This document shows, in pieces, positions 24,051 to 35,645 of a DNA stretch of 64,000 bases. The notes under the pieces are model-generated. The model was not told where the DNA came from. It did not search any database and saw only the letters and a list, made by a program, of their open reading frames with translations. The stretch lies in contig OY855906.1 in the NCBI GenBank assembly GCA_963693305.1, positions 15,040,661-15,104,660 of the forward strand, written 5' to 3'. How positions within the stretch are numbered: position 1 is the stretch's first letter; the number at the start of each line of letters is the position of its first letter. This DNA is from Meandrina meandrites. Its lineage: Eukaryota > Cnidaria > Anthozoa > Scleractinia > Meandrinidae. The position numbers and the translations under genes are program-made.

Positions 24051-24636
24051 TTAATACTTTAATGTCCAAATTGTACCGGGGCTTTTGTTCCGACGATTTT
24101 GCGGGAACTTGAATAGTCATGGCAAGATGTTATTACGAGCTAACTGCAGAAGTTTAAACGAAATCTTAGTGCTCAGTTATCTGTAAATAGCAATTTTATC
24201 AAAAAAGTAGTGGTCAATAAAAGTAACAACACGCAAAACTAACGAATATTACATTAACCCTATTCATACCGGGCTTTTTTGGATCTTTTCAGACCGGGGG
24301 GGGGGGGGGGATTCCGCCCTCCCTCCGTAACTTCCAGAATATTTAAGCAATCGCAATAAAACTTACAGGATATATAGTATGTCCAAAAATCTATCTTTTT
24401 ATATACGTCACGTGTGGTGATGACGTCACATCACGTGACAATTACATCATGATGTCAAGACAGCCGCCATCTTGGATCCACCATCTTTGGGTTTCAAAAT
24501 TTTTCCAAAACATCAGAAAACCGCCCAAAATTACTGAAAAATACTCAAAATCTATAAAACAGTGCAAAAAACCTAAAAGAGGTGAAAATAGTTGAATTAA
24601 AGTTAATTATTATTAATGGAAACACAAAAATTGCAA

Positions 24637-24939
24637 CAACATAAATATTTGCATCATTAAATGGGTACTCGGAAAAAAACCGAGCACCAGATGGGATTTG
24701 AACCCACGACCCTCCGTGATCTAGTCGGATGCTCTAACCACTGAGCTACTGGAGACTCTATGGTGAGCATCTGACCCTTGCTCACCATAGAGTCTCCAGT
24801 AGCTCAGTGGTTAGAGCATCCGACTAGATCACGGAGGGTCGTGGGTTCAAATCCCATCTGGTGCTCGGTTTTTTTCCGAGTACCCATTTAATGATGCAAA
24901 TATTTATGTTGTTGTATTTCTTCTAGACTCATTTGGTGG
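24637..24939. mobile_element. Inverted dimer of a tRNA-like retroposon
   Basis: Arms at 24634-24769 and 24779-24914 are 136-bp inverted repeats with no mismatch that I could find and a 9-nt spacer. Each arm holds a tRNA-like unit followed by GCTCGGTTTTTTTCCGAG. A 13-bp direct repeat ACAAAAATTGCAA (24624-24636, 24940-24952) looks like a target-site duplication. Confidence 0.85.
24793..24864 (+). tRNA. tRNA-like sequence (pseudo-tRNA / SINE head)
   Basis: It folds as a cloverleaf: D arm GCTC..GAGC, anticodon arm TCCGA/ACGGA with loop CTAGATC, T arm GTGGG-TTCAAAT-CCCAT. The loop would read AGA (Ser), but the long serine variable arm is absent and two acceptor pairs fail (1-72, 3-70). An exact inverse copy lies at 24684-24755. 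Box A and box B are intact, so Pol III transcription is possible. Confidence 0.6.
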
Positions 24940-25164
24940 ACAAAAATTGCAAATTTGGAAAAACATGTCTGTCAAAATGACGTTGCCATGGTAACGTCAA
25001 GTCCCAGACACAACAACCTATCCTACCAATTTATTCCCAGATAAATTTTAGAAAAACTCGTTAAGTTTGGCAGCGTTTGGTTGAATCTTGAAAAAGTTAT
25101 AAACGTTCAAAGTCAGCGCCGGCACTTCCCCCCTCCCCCCCTCCCCCGGTCTGGATAGGGTTAA

Positions 25165-26809
25165 ACATATTAACATACATATTATTTCTCGATAAATTTC
25201 GTGTAAAATGCGAAAGTTTCAGAGAGATCGAGTCATAAATGGTGAAGGTTATTAGAGTTTTAAGAGAGGCATACATCGCGTCATTTATTTCGATCGAGTC
25301 ACCTAGATTGACGCCAGCGTGAACATCAGTGCAAATAAATTGCACAATGACCCGTACATTATATTAAGTTTCGTACTTTGAACTCACTTGGCCCCGAATC
25401 ACGCGTTGCCATATCGTGTGTTTCACATGTTTTTTTGTTTTTTTTTTGGCTTTTTTTTTAATGTGGATGGTCAAATTGTTTTGATAATTCAACCTCGGCA
25501 AAGTTCAAAGGTCAAAGTTCAAGAAATAATCTCAAAGCGTACAGCGTTGTTCTTCTGCATTTTATGACATCATTGCAAGCTTTTACACTCATATAGATTT
25601 TTCTCTTAAGCATTTTAGGAACTGAAACTGAAGGCTAATGACCCATTTGACATTCAAAGGTAAACTAAGGTCAAAGGCCAAATGTCAAAATCCACCGATA
25701 AATAAGGCTAAAACATGCGTTTGTAGTTATGAGTTTTTATCTCGACATGTGCAATTTGCCACCGCATGGACAAGGCCTAAGTTTGATTCGAGATTCACAA
25801 AAATTGCAAGGTTGAAACTCAAAATGCACATTTGTAACTCGAAAGGTATATATTTCTGTCTTTTTGGTGAAATGCGAACACGTAGATAGTGTCCTATGTT
25901 GACTTCAAATTTACAAAAACGCCCCTTTGTAACTCGAAATGCATATTTCTGTCCTTTCCATTCAAAAGCCACTATGCAGATAAAGCCTTTTAGTATATAC
26001 GACGACACAATTGAATAGTGCTTTTTGCGCGCTCTGATTGGTTGACTCGGAGGTGATTAGTAGAATACTATTCGCCTCCGAGGAGCCAAAGAGAAACAGA
26101 ATGGCTTCCCGTGTCGCTTTGGCTTCGAAAGTGATGTTTTGTGTGTACTAAAACAAATATACACCTCGGTGTCGGTCGAAGTGGTGCATATTAAAAAAAA
26201 ACCGCGAAGCGGCGAGGTAAATATCCACCACTAGTATTCACCTCCACTTCGGTAAATAATTGTTAAATATTGACTCCAGATCCACAACAAAGGTCCGCGT
26301 TTGTAACTGAAAAATGTACATTTCCTCCCTTTGTAATGAGATCCCACCACGTAAATAAAGGCTAATTTTGATTCCAGACCTGCAAAAAAATGTCAGTTTG
26401 TAACTCGAAATATACAACCACAAAAATATTTGAGAAAGCTATTGTGCCATCTACCTGATAAATACCAACGTTCACTTTTAGAATCGAGCCTTTTTCTTTG
26501 ATGAGCCTCCTTTTAATATTTTTAAAGTACTAGGACCGTAACCGTTCAGCTTTTCGCCTGCATACTGTCTCGCGGCAAAGCCAATAAAATAATGTTGGTG
26601 TGAAAGACAATTTTTGGAAAGAAAAAAGCAAGATTCTTAAGCTGTTTTGTAATTCAAACAAGTTTGTGCGCTTTTTTTCATAATTTGTATTTGACCAAGC
26701 GTTAACACTTTTCAAACATTATGCAAAATTAATTTATTCAAAAGCTACTGCACGTGTGAAACTTTTTCTTCGTTAAACCACGTCTTGCTGCAAGGGTCGA
26801 AGTTATGGA
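25165..26809. other. Diverged ~110-bp repeats around a MITE; no gene
   Basis: TTTGTAACTCGAAA with ATATTTCTGTC recurs at about 25830, 25930, 26300 and 26400, suggesting old tandem units. A MITE at about 26005-26260 (TGCGCGCTCTGATTGGTTGA, hairpin GGAGGTGATTAGTAG, AACCGCGAAGCGGCGAGG) interrupts them. Confidence 0.5.
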
Positions 26810-29800
26810 ATGGGAAAGCGTTTCCTGCTGAACAGAAACTCAGAATGTTTCAGAGCTACCTATAAGCATCGAAAAAACAAGAAAGGGTTTTCACTTTGTC
26901 TGGGAAATACAAGTTTTAGGTAAGTTTAGAAAACGAACAGCCTTTAACTCGACTATTCAGACCGCCATGCAAAGTTCGACAACAATCAATTCGATTTGTT
27001 ATCACGTGGATGGTCTACGTCTTCGTGATGCACCTGAAACTTAATCTGTTTTCGTTTTGTGCTTTACACTCTGGAAAGTAGGGAAGTAGGGAATTTGGGG
27101 GTTGTTCAAATGAAATACAAACTTGAACGAGTAGTGAGTGTATAAGAATGCACATTATCTTTGAATAAGTTGTTATTGATTTCTGTGCATAATTATGGAC
27201 TTGTTACAAGTTATGTGCTGCATGACTTATTAAATAGACGTAATATTTCGTTTAACTAAACATTTCAAAAATCGCAACATATAATTAAAGAAATTAAGAG
27301 CTGACAGAAGATTAAAAGCATTTAGAAATTAGTGATGTAATAATTGCATGCACTCTTAATTTACAAGGATTTCAGTGGATTTACTAGCTCCTTCCGTGAT
27401 TTTGTCAAGTACCTAAATTTAATCCTTCATTTAATTTTTTGCAATGAGCTGGAATTCACATCAATAATGTAGTTATTTATTGGGTTGCTAAATTTTCAAC
27501 AGTTTCTGGACGATTTACACTGATGATGTAACAACTCACAAACGCTTGGAAGAAAACCTTTCATATCTCAGCAGTTGGTGAGTGCAGTTTCTTTTTTCTT
27601 TTAAATTTTTCTCTCTTAAACCTGGAAAACAAACTACTTGTGGTGGGGAGCCTCTGTTACCCGGTACAAACGTCCACTCGTATGGCACGATCTTACGGAT
27701 AACGCAATAAATTAATCTTCGTTATCAATTTTAAAATAAGCACAGGCTTTTCTAAGAAGCCTATTTGTGATAGGTCTGTATATATGCCAGACTCCTCCAG
27801 GAACATTGCCGTAATCCTGCCATTAATAATAAACTAAATGTAACCAGAAGACACCCTACTGTGCTCTATTGGAAATCCGCGAATCTTATTGACTCTCTAA
27901 TTATTTTCTATTCTCTGATATGTATGAAAAGCATTGAATTATTAATTTTCTTTTTACTCCAACAGTTTCTGGATGATTTTATTGAAGACGAGTCAAGAAG
28001 GATCGGAAAATAACTTCTTAGCTTCACATCAATTGGTGAGTACAGTTATTTTACTTTTATAGCTAGTGTAAGTTTACATTGTGTATGTAAGGGTCTTTTT
28101 ACATGATTACGTTGCCTAGTGCCTCTAGGTCCCTTCTTCCCCCAGAAGACCTTGAACCTTTCCTGGAGACAGGATGTATGGCTTATACGTGGGCCAACTT
28201 TCCACATACGGAAAGTGTCTGTAGTATCCGGGACATCTTTTACCAACATATAAACAGGCCTTAACTAGATTAATTTCATTTTGATCCTTTATCATCCGTA
28301 TTTTTCCAGAAATAATTCAGACATTTTTCTGTGTATCCGTAGTCTTAAAACAGTTCAGCATCAGAATTGCAGTCGTAAACACACATATATTTCTCTTGTA
28401 TTTAAGGCGCAGACCGGATTATGAACTTGAGCAAGTCTCTGGTAGATTTTGAATATTGTTAAAATGCCCGATAAGGAATCCAATATTTAGCTTGCAAAAA
28501 TCTCGATATCAAAATGTTGGAGTGGGATGAAGCCTAATACTGTTGTTTTGTTCATGCAATCTAAAGAGAATGGGAAAGAAATCTGATCAATAGTGAATAC
28601 ATGTCGTGTTTTGTTAAATTGTGTAGAAGTCATCAATAACATGATACACTGAGGCTACCAAAACCACTGTAATTCCAGATGCTCCAAGAGGGGAGGGGAA
28701 CAACAACAAAAAGGAGTGGGGTAAGGTCCAAGACCTAAATCTGCCAATAGATTTCGATTTTTGAAAAACGTGTTACAGACTTTTGACTAAATTTTTAGAA
28801 GATTCGTCTTGTTAAAAATTTAAATGGGTTGTCTCCCTGTATTGCAAGTATGGTAACTTTTCAGATGAGCAAGAGTTTTGTTGAAAACTATATAAATGAG
28901 ATTAAAATGAAATAAAACAATGACAATGTGTTGGGATGAGGAAAGTAGTCTTCGTTTGAATTTTGATGTCAAAATCTTAGTTGGTGCCAGCTTTCCCATT
29001 TCTAATTTGCACTATCTCAGCGAGTGAACTTCCATGACAAATTCTTGGACAAATTCGGTTTACAAACTTCCATCTTTGGAAGCGAAGTGTTACATTATTA
29101 TAATTGTAACCCTCGGGCATGAAATTATATCACCAGAAAAAAATGTTAATGTTAACTTGCCAACTGCTAGATATTATCTTAGTGCGCCACAAGATTCTCA
29201 GTTCAAACCTTAAAAAAAGAAATTGAGTTCGTGTAACGTAACAATAAGAAAACATTTAGACTAAAACTTGGTTTAAGTTTAGTGAAAGTTTTGCAGCTTT
29301 CTACTATCAAATAATATCTTCGGTAAATTCAAGATCCAAGTAGAATAATTCCCCGTGGGGTGTGGAGGTGCTAAGATATTTACGAGCCAGTTTGCACCAA
29401 ATCGGGATAAATATGGTGTGTCGAGTAGACGAGTAACGAAAAGAAAAAAGCAAACTCATTGTCTAACTCCTGTTTTGATGTTCTACCAAATTCTCAGAAG
29501 TTGCAGTAAAAAATGTAGAGAAATGAGTAAGGAGTATTCATAGTTTGATCTTAGAACTGTTAAGCCTATCAAAACACAAATATATTATATCTGCAAATTG
29601 GAATTTCAATGAACGAAAGGGTGATGAACTTTTGAAACCGTACACAAATATACCCACTGGTCACGATTTACAATTTTGCATTTGTCGTTAATTAAGGTGG
29701 CTCGTGATGCTATTTCGGGGGAATTTTAAATTAAACTAAAAAAAAGTAAAGAAAACAATAACGGTTTTGATCTTCTTTTGCTCTTAGATACCATGAATCC

Positions 29801-30579
29801 TTAGAAAATTGTAAAAACGAACCATGTGCGCCATAATTTCTTTTCACAATTGCCAATACAGGAAAAGAGGAATATGGTTATAACTTTAAGTGATTTGCGT
29901 TCTCTAACTGTTTTATTTTAAAGATAGTGGTACTAACCATTCCAATCGTCACGAACAACCATAAGGCTACTTTGAATATTTGAGTCAGTGTAGACTGCAA
30001 TGCAGTCGAATACTTTAATTTGCGAACGCGATCGGCGCGGATCACATAGACGAGCGGCGGTTTGCACCTTTGATAAGCGATTGATAAACGATTTAAGAGA
30101 AAAAAACGACTGTTTTACAGTCTAGAGTCAGTGATGAACTGATTTTTACCGATTTTGATAGATTTATTTGATTGATTCTTTATATAAAAATGAAACAAGG
30201 TACAAGGTCATGCTGTTTATGGTATCCAAAAGAGCATGAATTCTTATTGATAATACGAATAAAGGAATAATACATAGAAGTGTTCCACTTTGGGATCAAT
30301 GCATGTGTTACTAGGGAAGTAAAGTAGATAGAAAAATGTTTTACTGAAATAAGTAGGAAAACAACTCCAAAGAGGATTTTATGTAGAATCGCATAGCTCA
30401 AAGAATTCTCGCGCTCTGATTGGCTAGAGATGCGAGGGTATTCAGCGCGGTATTGCGACTTGAAAGTGAGGCTGCGCTAAAATTCGCAGGCATTCACCAC
30501 ATTTTCATCTTTAAAAGGTTATGCGATTCAAGGAAAATCAATTACCTGACTCGTGAATTCCACGTTAAATTTCACTTGA

Positions 30580-30642
<63 letters not shown>

Positions 30643-30974
30643 ACGTGGAATTCCCTCGTCAGGTAATGGATTTTCCTATAGTACTCAATACTTGGGTAAT
30701 TAACATAAGTAAACAAAAGTCTTTCAAGAGTAAAATTTCGATGTAATTTTCAAAACCATTTTGAGTGCAACAAAAAGATTCTTCGGAGTTGTGTATTTCT
30801 TCATTTATTCTACCTGTTAGCTGTCAGTAAATGTTGATATGTTTAGCAACAATTATTTAGCGAAATCTTTGCTGCTGAAATAGATATTTAATTTTCGATC
30901 TTCCTTTCTAGGTTCAAAGACAACGTCACCAGAAAGTGAAGTGGAGTCACCAAAGAGCAAAGCAAAGCAAAGCC
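26810..30974 (+). CDS. Candidate four-exon small gene (uncertain)
   Basis: Exons 26810-26919, 27503-27577, 27966-28035 and 30912-30974 have GTAAGT or GTGAGT donors and pyrimidine-rich acceptors. Their phases (2, 2, 0) keep one frame open from ATG (MGKRFLLNRNSECFRATYKH at the start) to TAA, about 105 aa, rich in K/R, Q and H. Exons 2 and 3 share TTTCTGGAYGATTT at the start and TTGGTGAGTRCAG across the donor, as if duplicated. No domain is recognised, and other frames of exons 3 and 4 are also open. It could equally be a non-coding RNA. Confidence 0.28.
28036..30390. other. AT-rich stretch, no gene recognised
   Basis: It would be the last intron of the candidate gene at 26810-30974. No conserved motif or clear transposon end was seen. 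Confidence 0.35.
30395..30690. mobile_element. Palindromic MITE
   Basis: It begins near TCTCGCGCTCTGATTGGCT. GAATTCCACGTTAAATTTCA with AAAAACCGATATCGCAC is mirrored around ATCGCTTCGCGATTC. Because it is palindromic, both strands give similar frames (30420-30746 and 30716-30528). Confidence 0.8.
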
Positions 30975-31107
30975 TAATAAAAAAGACATTTGGCAGGGGA
31001 ATGTTCGAAATTAAATGTTGCGTATTCTTTTATAAGCCGAAATATTAACAGGAAATTGTCTTGGATAACTAAATTTGTGCTTTCAAAAGCAACCAAGAAA
31101 AGAGACA

Positions 31108-31270
31108 AAAAAACTAAGTCTTTTGGCGGGAAAATTTCCTTGGTTAAAAAAATTACACTTTTAAACGGGTCCAAAAAAAATTGGGAAAATTTCTCTTGAA
31201 AAAAAGTCTGCGCTTTTGAATGGTGTCTGGTTTTGAGGCAAAAATATACTAAGTCTTTTGGCGGGAAAAA
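31108..31270 (+). repeat. 135-bp repeat ends with TTTTGGCGGGAAAA
   Basis: ACTAAGTCTTTTGGCGGGAA occurs at about 31113 and again 135 bp later. The core matches the E2F consensus TTTSGCGSGAAA, but nothing nearby shows it is used. Confidence 0.5.
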
Positions 31271-31499
31271 TCTTGCACTGTGCAAACGGATTTGTCCCAT
31301 CAAAAGTCCAAGTATTTCTTTGATGTCTGACTAGACTCTGTTCAAAAGTTCAGAATTTTTTTCTCTTTTTGGCAACCCTGCATAGTCAAAATATATAAAA
31401 AGAGAGCCTATATTTCTCCTAGTTACCAGGCCCCTTTTAAGAGCTCATTTTCTACCGCCAATGTATATTTAAAGACAAGATAAATAAAAGAAACACAAT

Positions 31500-33860
31500 A
31501 CTTGAAAAATATTTTATTGTTTTGTCTCATTAATTAATTTACAAATTTTATTGATGCAAACTATATTACAAGACTTATAAACAGACAATGTAACAATAAA
31601 CTACATTTCTAATTCTGAAAATGGTTTGTAGTAATTACAAGACTCAAAATAAAACTAAAAAGCAGAAATCGCCAAGTCAAAAAACTAAGTCTAAAATAAT
31701 TTGCAATGATTTCAACGATCACATGAAATGTAGTTATTTTGGCTAAACTAAATCAGAATTAAACTACAGAATAGTAAATATTTACCTGTTTTGCAGTTGG
31801 GTAAATACTAAGTGTTGATAGAAAGTTTTAAACTGGCTCATTAATTTAAATTCAAGCAACACTTACAAAGGCTTTCTAAAATAATTTCCCGTTGAATTGT
31901 CCCAAAAATTAAACTGTAGAAAGTTTTCGATGCGTTAACTACAAATTGAATGTGGGCCCATGTTATACAAGAAAGCAAAACGAAAACTAAACCTATTACC
32001 CTTTGCCTGAGAAATATTTCGCAAATTCGTTCACGGAATTCAGCAATTTAGTGCATGTCAAATTTGACTGCAGCCACACAGGGAATTATGGCGAGCCGGT
32101 TTAAAAACGATCCTGGGTGATTGTGGAGTGAAGAAACACAAAAAAAAAAAATCAAAAGAAAGCAAAACCAGATTAAACTAAGTTGAATTCGACAAAAGCA
32201 ATCTGCTTTAGTCTGCGGTTTCTATAACATGGGTCCGCGTTTGTTCGATCCTTTAGTCAAGGGCAGAAAGTATTGATTCTCCTTTCTGAATGTCATACGT
32301 TTCTCTGAACATAAGTTCGGAGAATTTGGCGATGTATCAGGACAAATTGGTTGAAAATTCCCCTATAACCTGTATCCTTGACAGTGGACTGATTTTGTAA
32401 GGCGGAATTAGATCAATTTCTACCAGTCTTCAAAATCGAATGGCTTAATATTGTACCTTTATGTTTGTCTCCAAATACAATAATTAAGTTATTGTCCTTT
32501 ACCTAACGAAGCACAATGATCAGAAACCACCCATGATCCAGAATTTACTTCATGCCAGCAGGCACCTGCTTTTCACTGTAAGGTCCATGTGTGAAAATCC
32601 ATGAAAATCAGTCACGACAATCCGTATCAAGGGATCACTGCGAAAAAAATAGGGACAATGTTATGTCAAGATACATATCATAATCGACAAATTTTAACCC
32701 CTAAAAGAAATAGACGATGATCTATAAAAGTAAATGTTGCACAATAACGCGCATTTTGCCATTAAAATATTTATTTTTTATCATTGACCTTACCCGCGAA
32801 ATATATACATACATGCAATTCATATTGTCAATTGTTCTTCCTCGAGTTTTTTGAAATTGCTACACTGATTGCTAACAAAAAACGCCTGAAAATCTATACA
32901 TGTGGATAAAAGAAAATTCTCTAGGGAATATCACCTGGTCTGTAATGGGAAAACAAACCGCCCAAGCGAAAAGGTCTAAATGAGTTTTCCGCGCTTAAAT
33001 TTTTTGAACGTAAATTGACTCAAAATTACATTTCTCCGAGAAAAAGAATTATTGGTATCAATTGGCATTCATTTTGACGTATCGACAACCCAATTCTATC
33101 ACACGAGACTGCCATTTCTTATCAGAGAGGTTTAAGAAGTACTAAATTTTCAAAATCGAAAATCAATATTCTTACCTTTGTGTAATCACTACAGCTTCGG
33201 ACTTTCCCTGCTTGAATTCTTACACTTCTCCTTTCCTAAAAGTAAGAGATAAAAAATATTTAAGTATAATAACCCAAGTGTGTAACCCCTTGAAGACATA
33301 TTATTGATGGTCTCCCAATTGCTGGCTTGTAACTGACGTCACCGCAGCCATGCTGGGGGACAAGAACAAAGCGTTTTCCTCAGCTGGGAACTAAACTTTT
33401 TTATCATGCAAATTCAGCGAAAAAGTTTTTTGTTGTTTTGACCACCAACATGGCCGCCTTGTCACGTGGTTGCAAACGATCAATACGCGAAATGGTAGAT
33501 GCGCGCGGCAAAGAGAAAGTTTGAGAAGAAAATATTTTCGCAAAAGAAGTATATACTCTTGTCGAGATAAAGGCTTCAAAGTTATATCTTGTATTACAAA
33601 CTGCAGACTTTGGTAAAGCCTTGAGGCGTATTAGAGCTTTGGCACGAAGCGTAAACCGAGTCAGTACGTAAGCGCACGTGTTGACATTTGAAGCAACACT
33701 TACCGGCTAGCTTATCAAGGCTAAATCAAAGTAAAATTCCGAGAAACAGCAACTTACCATGAATCAGAAGAGTGTTCCTTCAAACGCCGTCAGCATTTCT
33801 TCTTTAAAGTTTCTTCTTGTGAAGAATTGAGCTGTGCACGTATAAAACCGTCCACGAACA
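31500..33860 (-). ncRNA. Possible spliced non-coding transcript
   Basis: On the minus strand a GTAAGT donor at 33757, an exon 33235-33176 (acceptor CTTTTAG, donor GTAAGA) and an acceptor TTTTTTCGCAG before 32637 line up, with AATAAA near 31510. The only frame through them gives 21 codons before TGA, so no protein is supported. Confidence 0.2.
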
Positions 33861-34090
33861 TTTCTGATTGACAAACAATCACCTCGGATGCGTGTGATTC
33901 ATCATGAATATGGAAAACAAGATTGAACTAATTATAAGCAAACAATTCCCACATAGCCACAGTACAACGCCTTTTTGCGTGCTTTTTTGCTGCCATATTT
34001 TGATATTTGCATTATTGTGGAAACTGCTTGAAGCTTCAATACAAAATTGTTTTAATTCCTGCATCGGAGCGTTTCTTTTCAACTTTCAAG

Positions 34091-34440
34091 GTCGCGGGGG
34101 ACACCTGCCATGAATAAATTCATTAGGCAAAATTTTGCTTGTCCAACATCTTTTAAAACGGTTATATCTTGGCTGTTTTGGGTGCGATTGAGCTGGAGTT
34201 TTTCATAAACATAAAACAATGATGGAAGTTCACGAATGTCGTCTTTGATTTTGGAGATTGCGCTTTACGGCGAGCACCATTAGTGCCAAATTGAAAATCC
34301 ATGATTTTGTGTCCAGGTTTGCGGATCGAGTAGAAGAAATGTCATTTTATCAAAAACAGATTAGTCGAAACCTCTAGTGTGTCATGACAGACGCGGATTT
34401 TTTTAATTTAAGTTTTGCAAGCGAGTAAAGGTCGTTTAAA
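34091..34440 (+). repeat. Dispersed repeat, copy B
   Basis: Second copy of the repeat at 21023-21380, with extra sequence ACCTGCCATGAATAAA near its start and scattered substitutions. It abuts the SINE that follows. Confidence 0.85.
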
Positions 34441-34616
34441 TGTGCAAATAAATACTACTAAATTACTTCAATTTATTTCATGCGTAATTCAAGAAATTGC
34501 AACCAGAGAGAGTCAGAAAAAAATATTGCTTCCCAGTAACGAGATTGAACCCATGACCTCCGCGTCAACGACTCTACCAACTGCACAATACTTGGCCAAC
34601 TGAGCTACGAAGCCAC
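34435..34616 (-). mobile_element. tRNA-derived SINE
   Basis: On the minus strand: GTGGCTTCGTAGCTCAGTTG (box A) and GAGGTCATGGGTTCAATCTC (box B) with an insertion between them, then an AT-rich tail. Too irregular to fold as a functional tRNA. Confidence 0.7.
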
Positions 34617-35447
34617 TTATAACTTTTTAAATTTAGAGTGTCATTTTAAGGTATCAGGTGCCCTTTCAGACCGCTTCTCGAAAAGTCGCGAAATTTGCGC
34701 GCCTAATCCTAATTTATTCTCTCAAACTGCGTTCCTTTATTACTTAATAAATGTATCTTTCTGATTTGGAGTCTATTTTTGTGAATTTTATGTCTGATCC
34801 CAGTTTTTTGACATTTTCTAACAAATGACCCATGATCATATCACGAGTTCCAACTCCCCGAGAATTTGATGGAATTTAAACTTATTGACATTTTTGTGAA
34901 CCACAGATGTTGTTCTTTAAAAAGGTGTCTGCGATTGGCGATTGGTTTCCTTGTTTTCGAAATATTGTATTTCAAAGTTTGGTTATTGATTTTCGGGAGG
35001 TTATCCGTGAGAAAATGCGAATATCTCCGAAACAAAGCCGAAAAATAAAATTCCCAGACACCTTATTTTAGCTAAGGTGTAAATCTCGCAACACGCGAAA
35101 TTTGAAGTCAATCGATTAAAACCCGTCTGACTTGGAACTTCGAGAATATGCCGTAAATCGCAAAATTTTATTGCCGAGAAAACTGCGCCTAAAGTTTTTG
35201 GGCTCCCTGCAGCGAGATGTCTGCTTAATTAGGCAAATCTGTCAGCGAAACCGTCGTCTTTTCATATTTGTTGTGCAAGTCCACTGGAAGCCACGAAATT
35301 CGATACAACACCGGCTCCAGGCGCACTCTAAAAGTTGAAACAACACGTGCTGATAATAACACGGTTATTTATCGGTAACTTTCAATGAACCCGAAAGCAT
35401 CGATGTTCTTTAGTTGATGCTCAGTTTCTCCTTAATTTTATAGAACA

Positions 35448-35645
35448 ATGAGTGTCCCAGGAAAGCAAAGAACAAAACGCGCCAGGGAAAAATACATGTA
35501 TGCAAAAACCGCCGCCACAACAAAAGATGCGGACAATAACAATGTCGTTCCTCCTCGAGACTTGCTTCTTGAAGAAATGAAATTCTTTTATCTCAGTGTT
35601 AATTCTTCTTGGAAAGATCGTACATTTTCATATAATACTTGTTGA
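35448..35645 (+). CDS. Small 65-aa candidate protein
   Basis: ATG follows a possible acceptor (TTAATTTTATAG, then AACA). The frame starts MSVPGKQRTKRAREKYMYAK and continues with a KDADNNNVVPPRDLLLEEMK segment to TGA. It is basic at the N-terminus with no membrane span. Amino-acid composition looks protein-like, but no family or upstream exon was recognised. Confidence 0.3.
   Translation: MSVPGKQRTKRAREKYMYAKTAATTKDADNNNVVPPRDLLLEEMKFFYLSVNSSWKDRTFSYNTC

Larger units (their letters stand above)
24258..25160. mobile_element. piggyBac-like MITE, CCCTA..ACCGGG ends
   Basis: TTAA (24254-24257) then CCCTATTCATACCGGG on the left; the right is CCGGTCTGGATAGGG then TTAA (25161-25164). G and C runs lie just inside the ends. 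There is no transposase. An inverted tRNA-like retroposon is nested inside. Confidence 0.8.

Noticed and set aside
24684..24864. Functional tRNA-Ser(AGA) pair
   Set aside because: No long variable arm, acceptor mismatches, and the inverted-dimer retroposon structure.
30528..30716. Paired sense and antisense coding frames
   Set aside because: Mirror-image artefact of a palindromic MITE.
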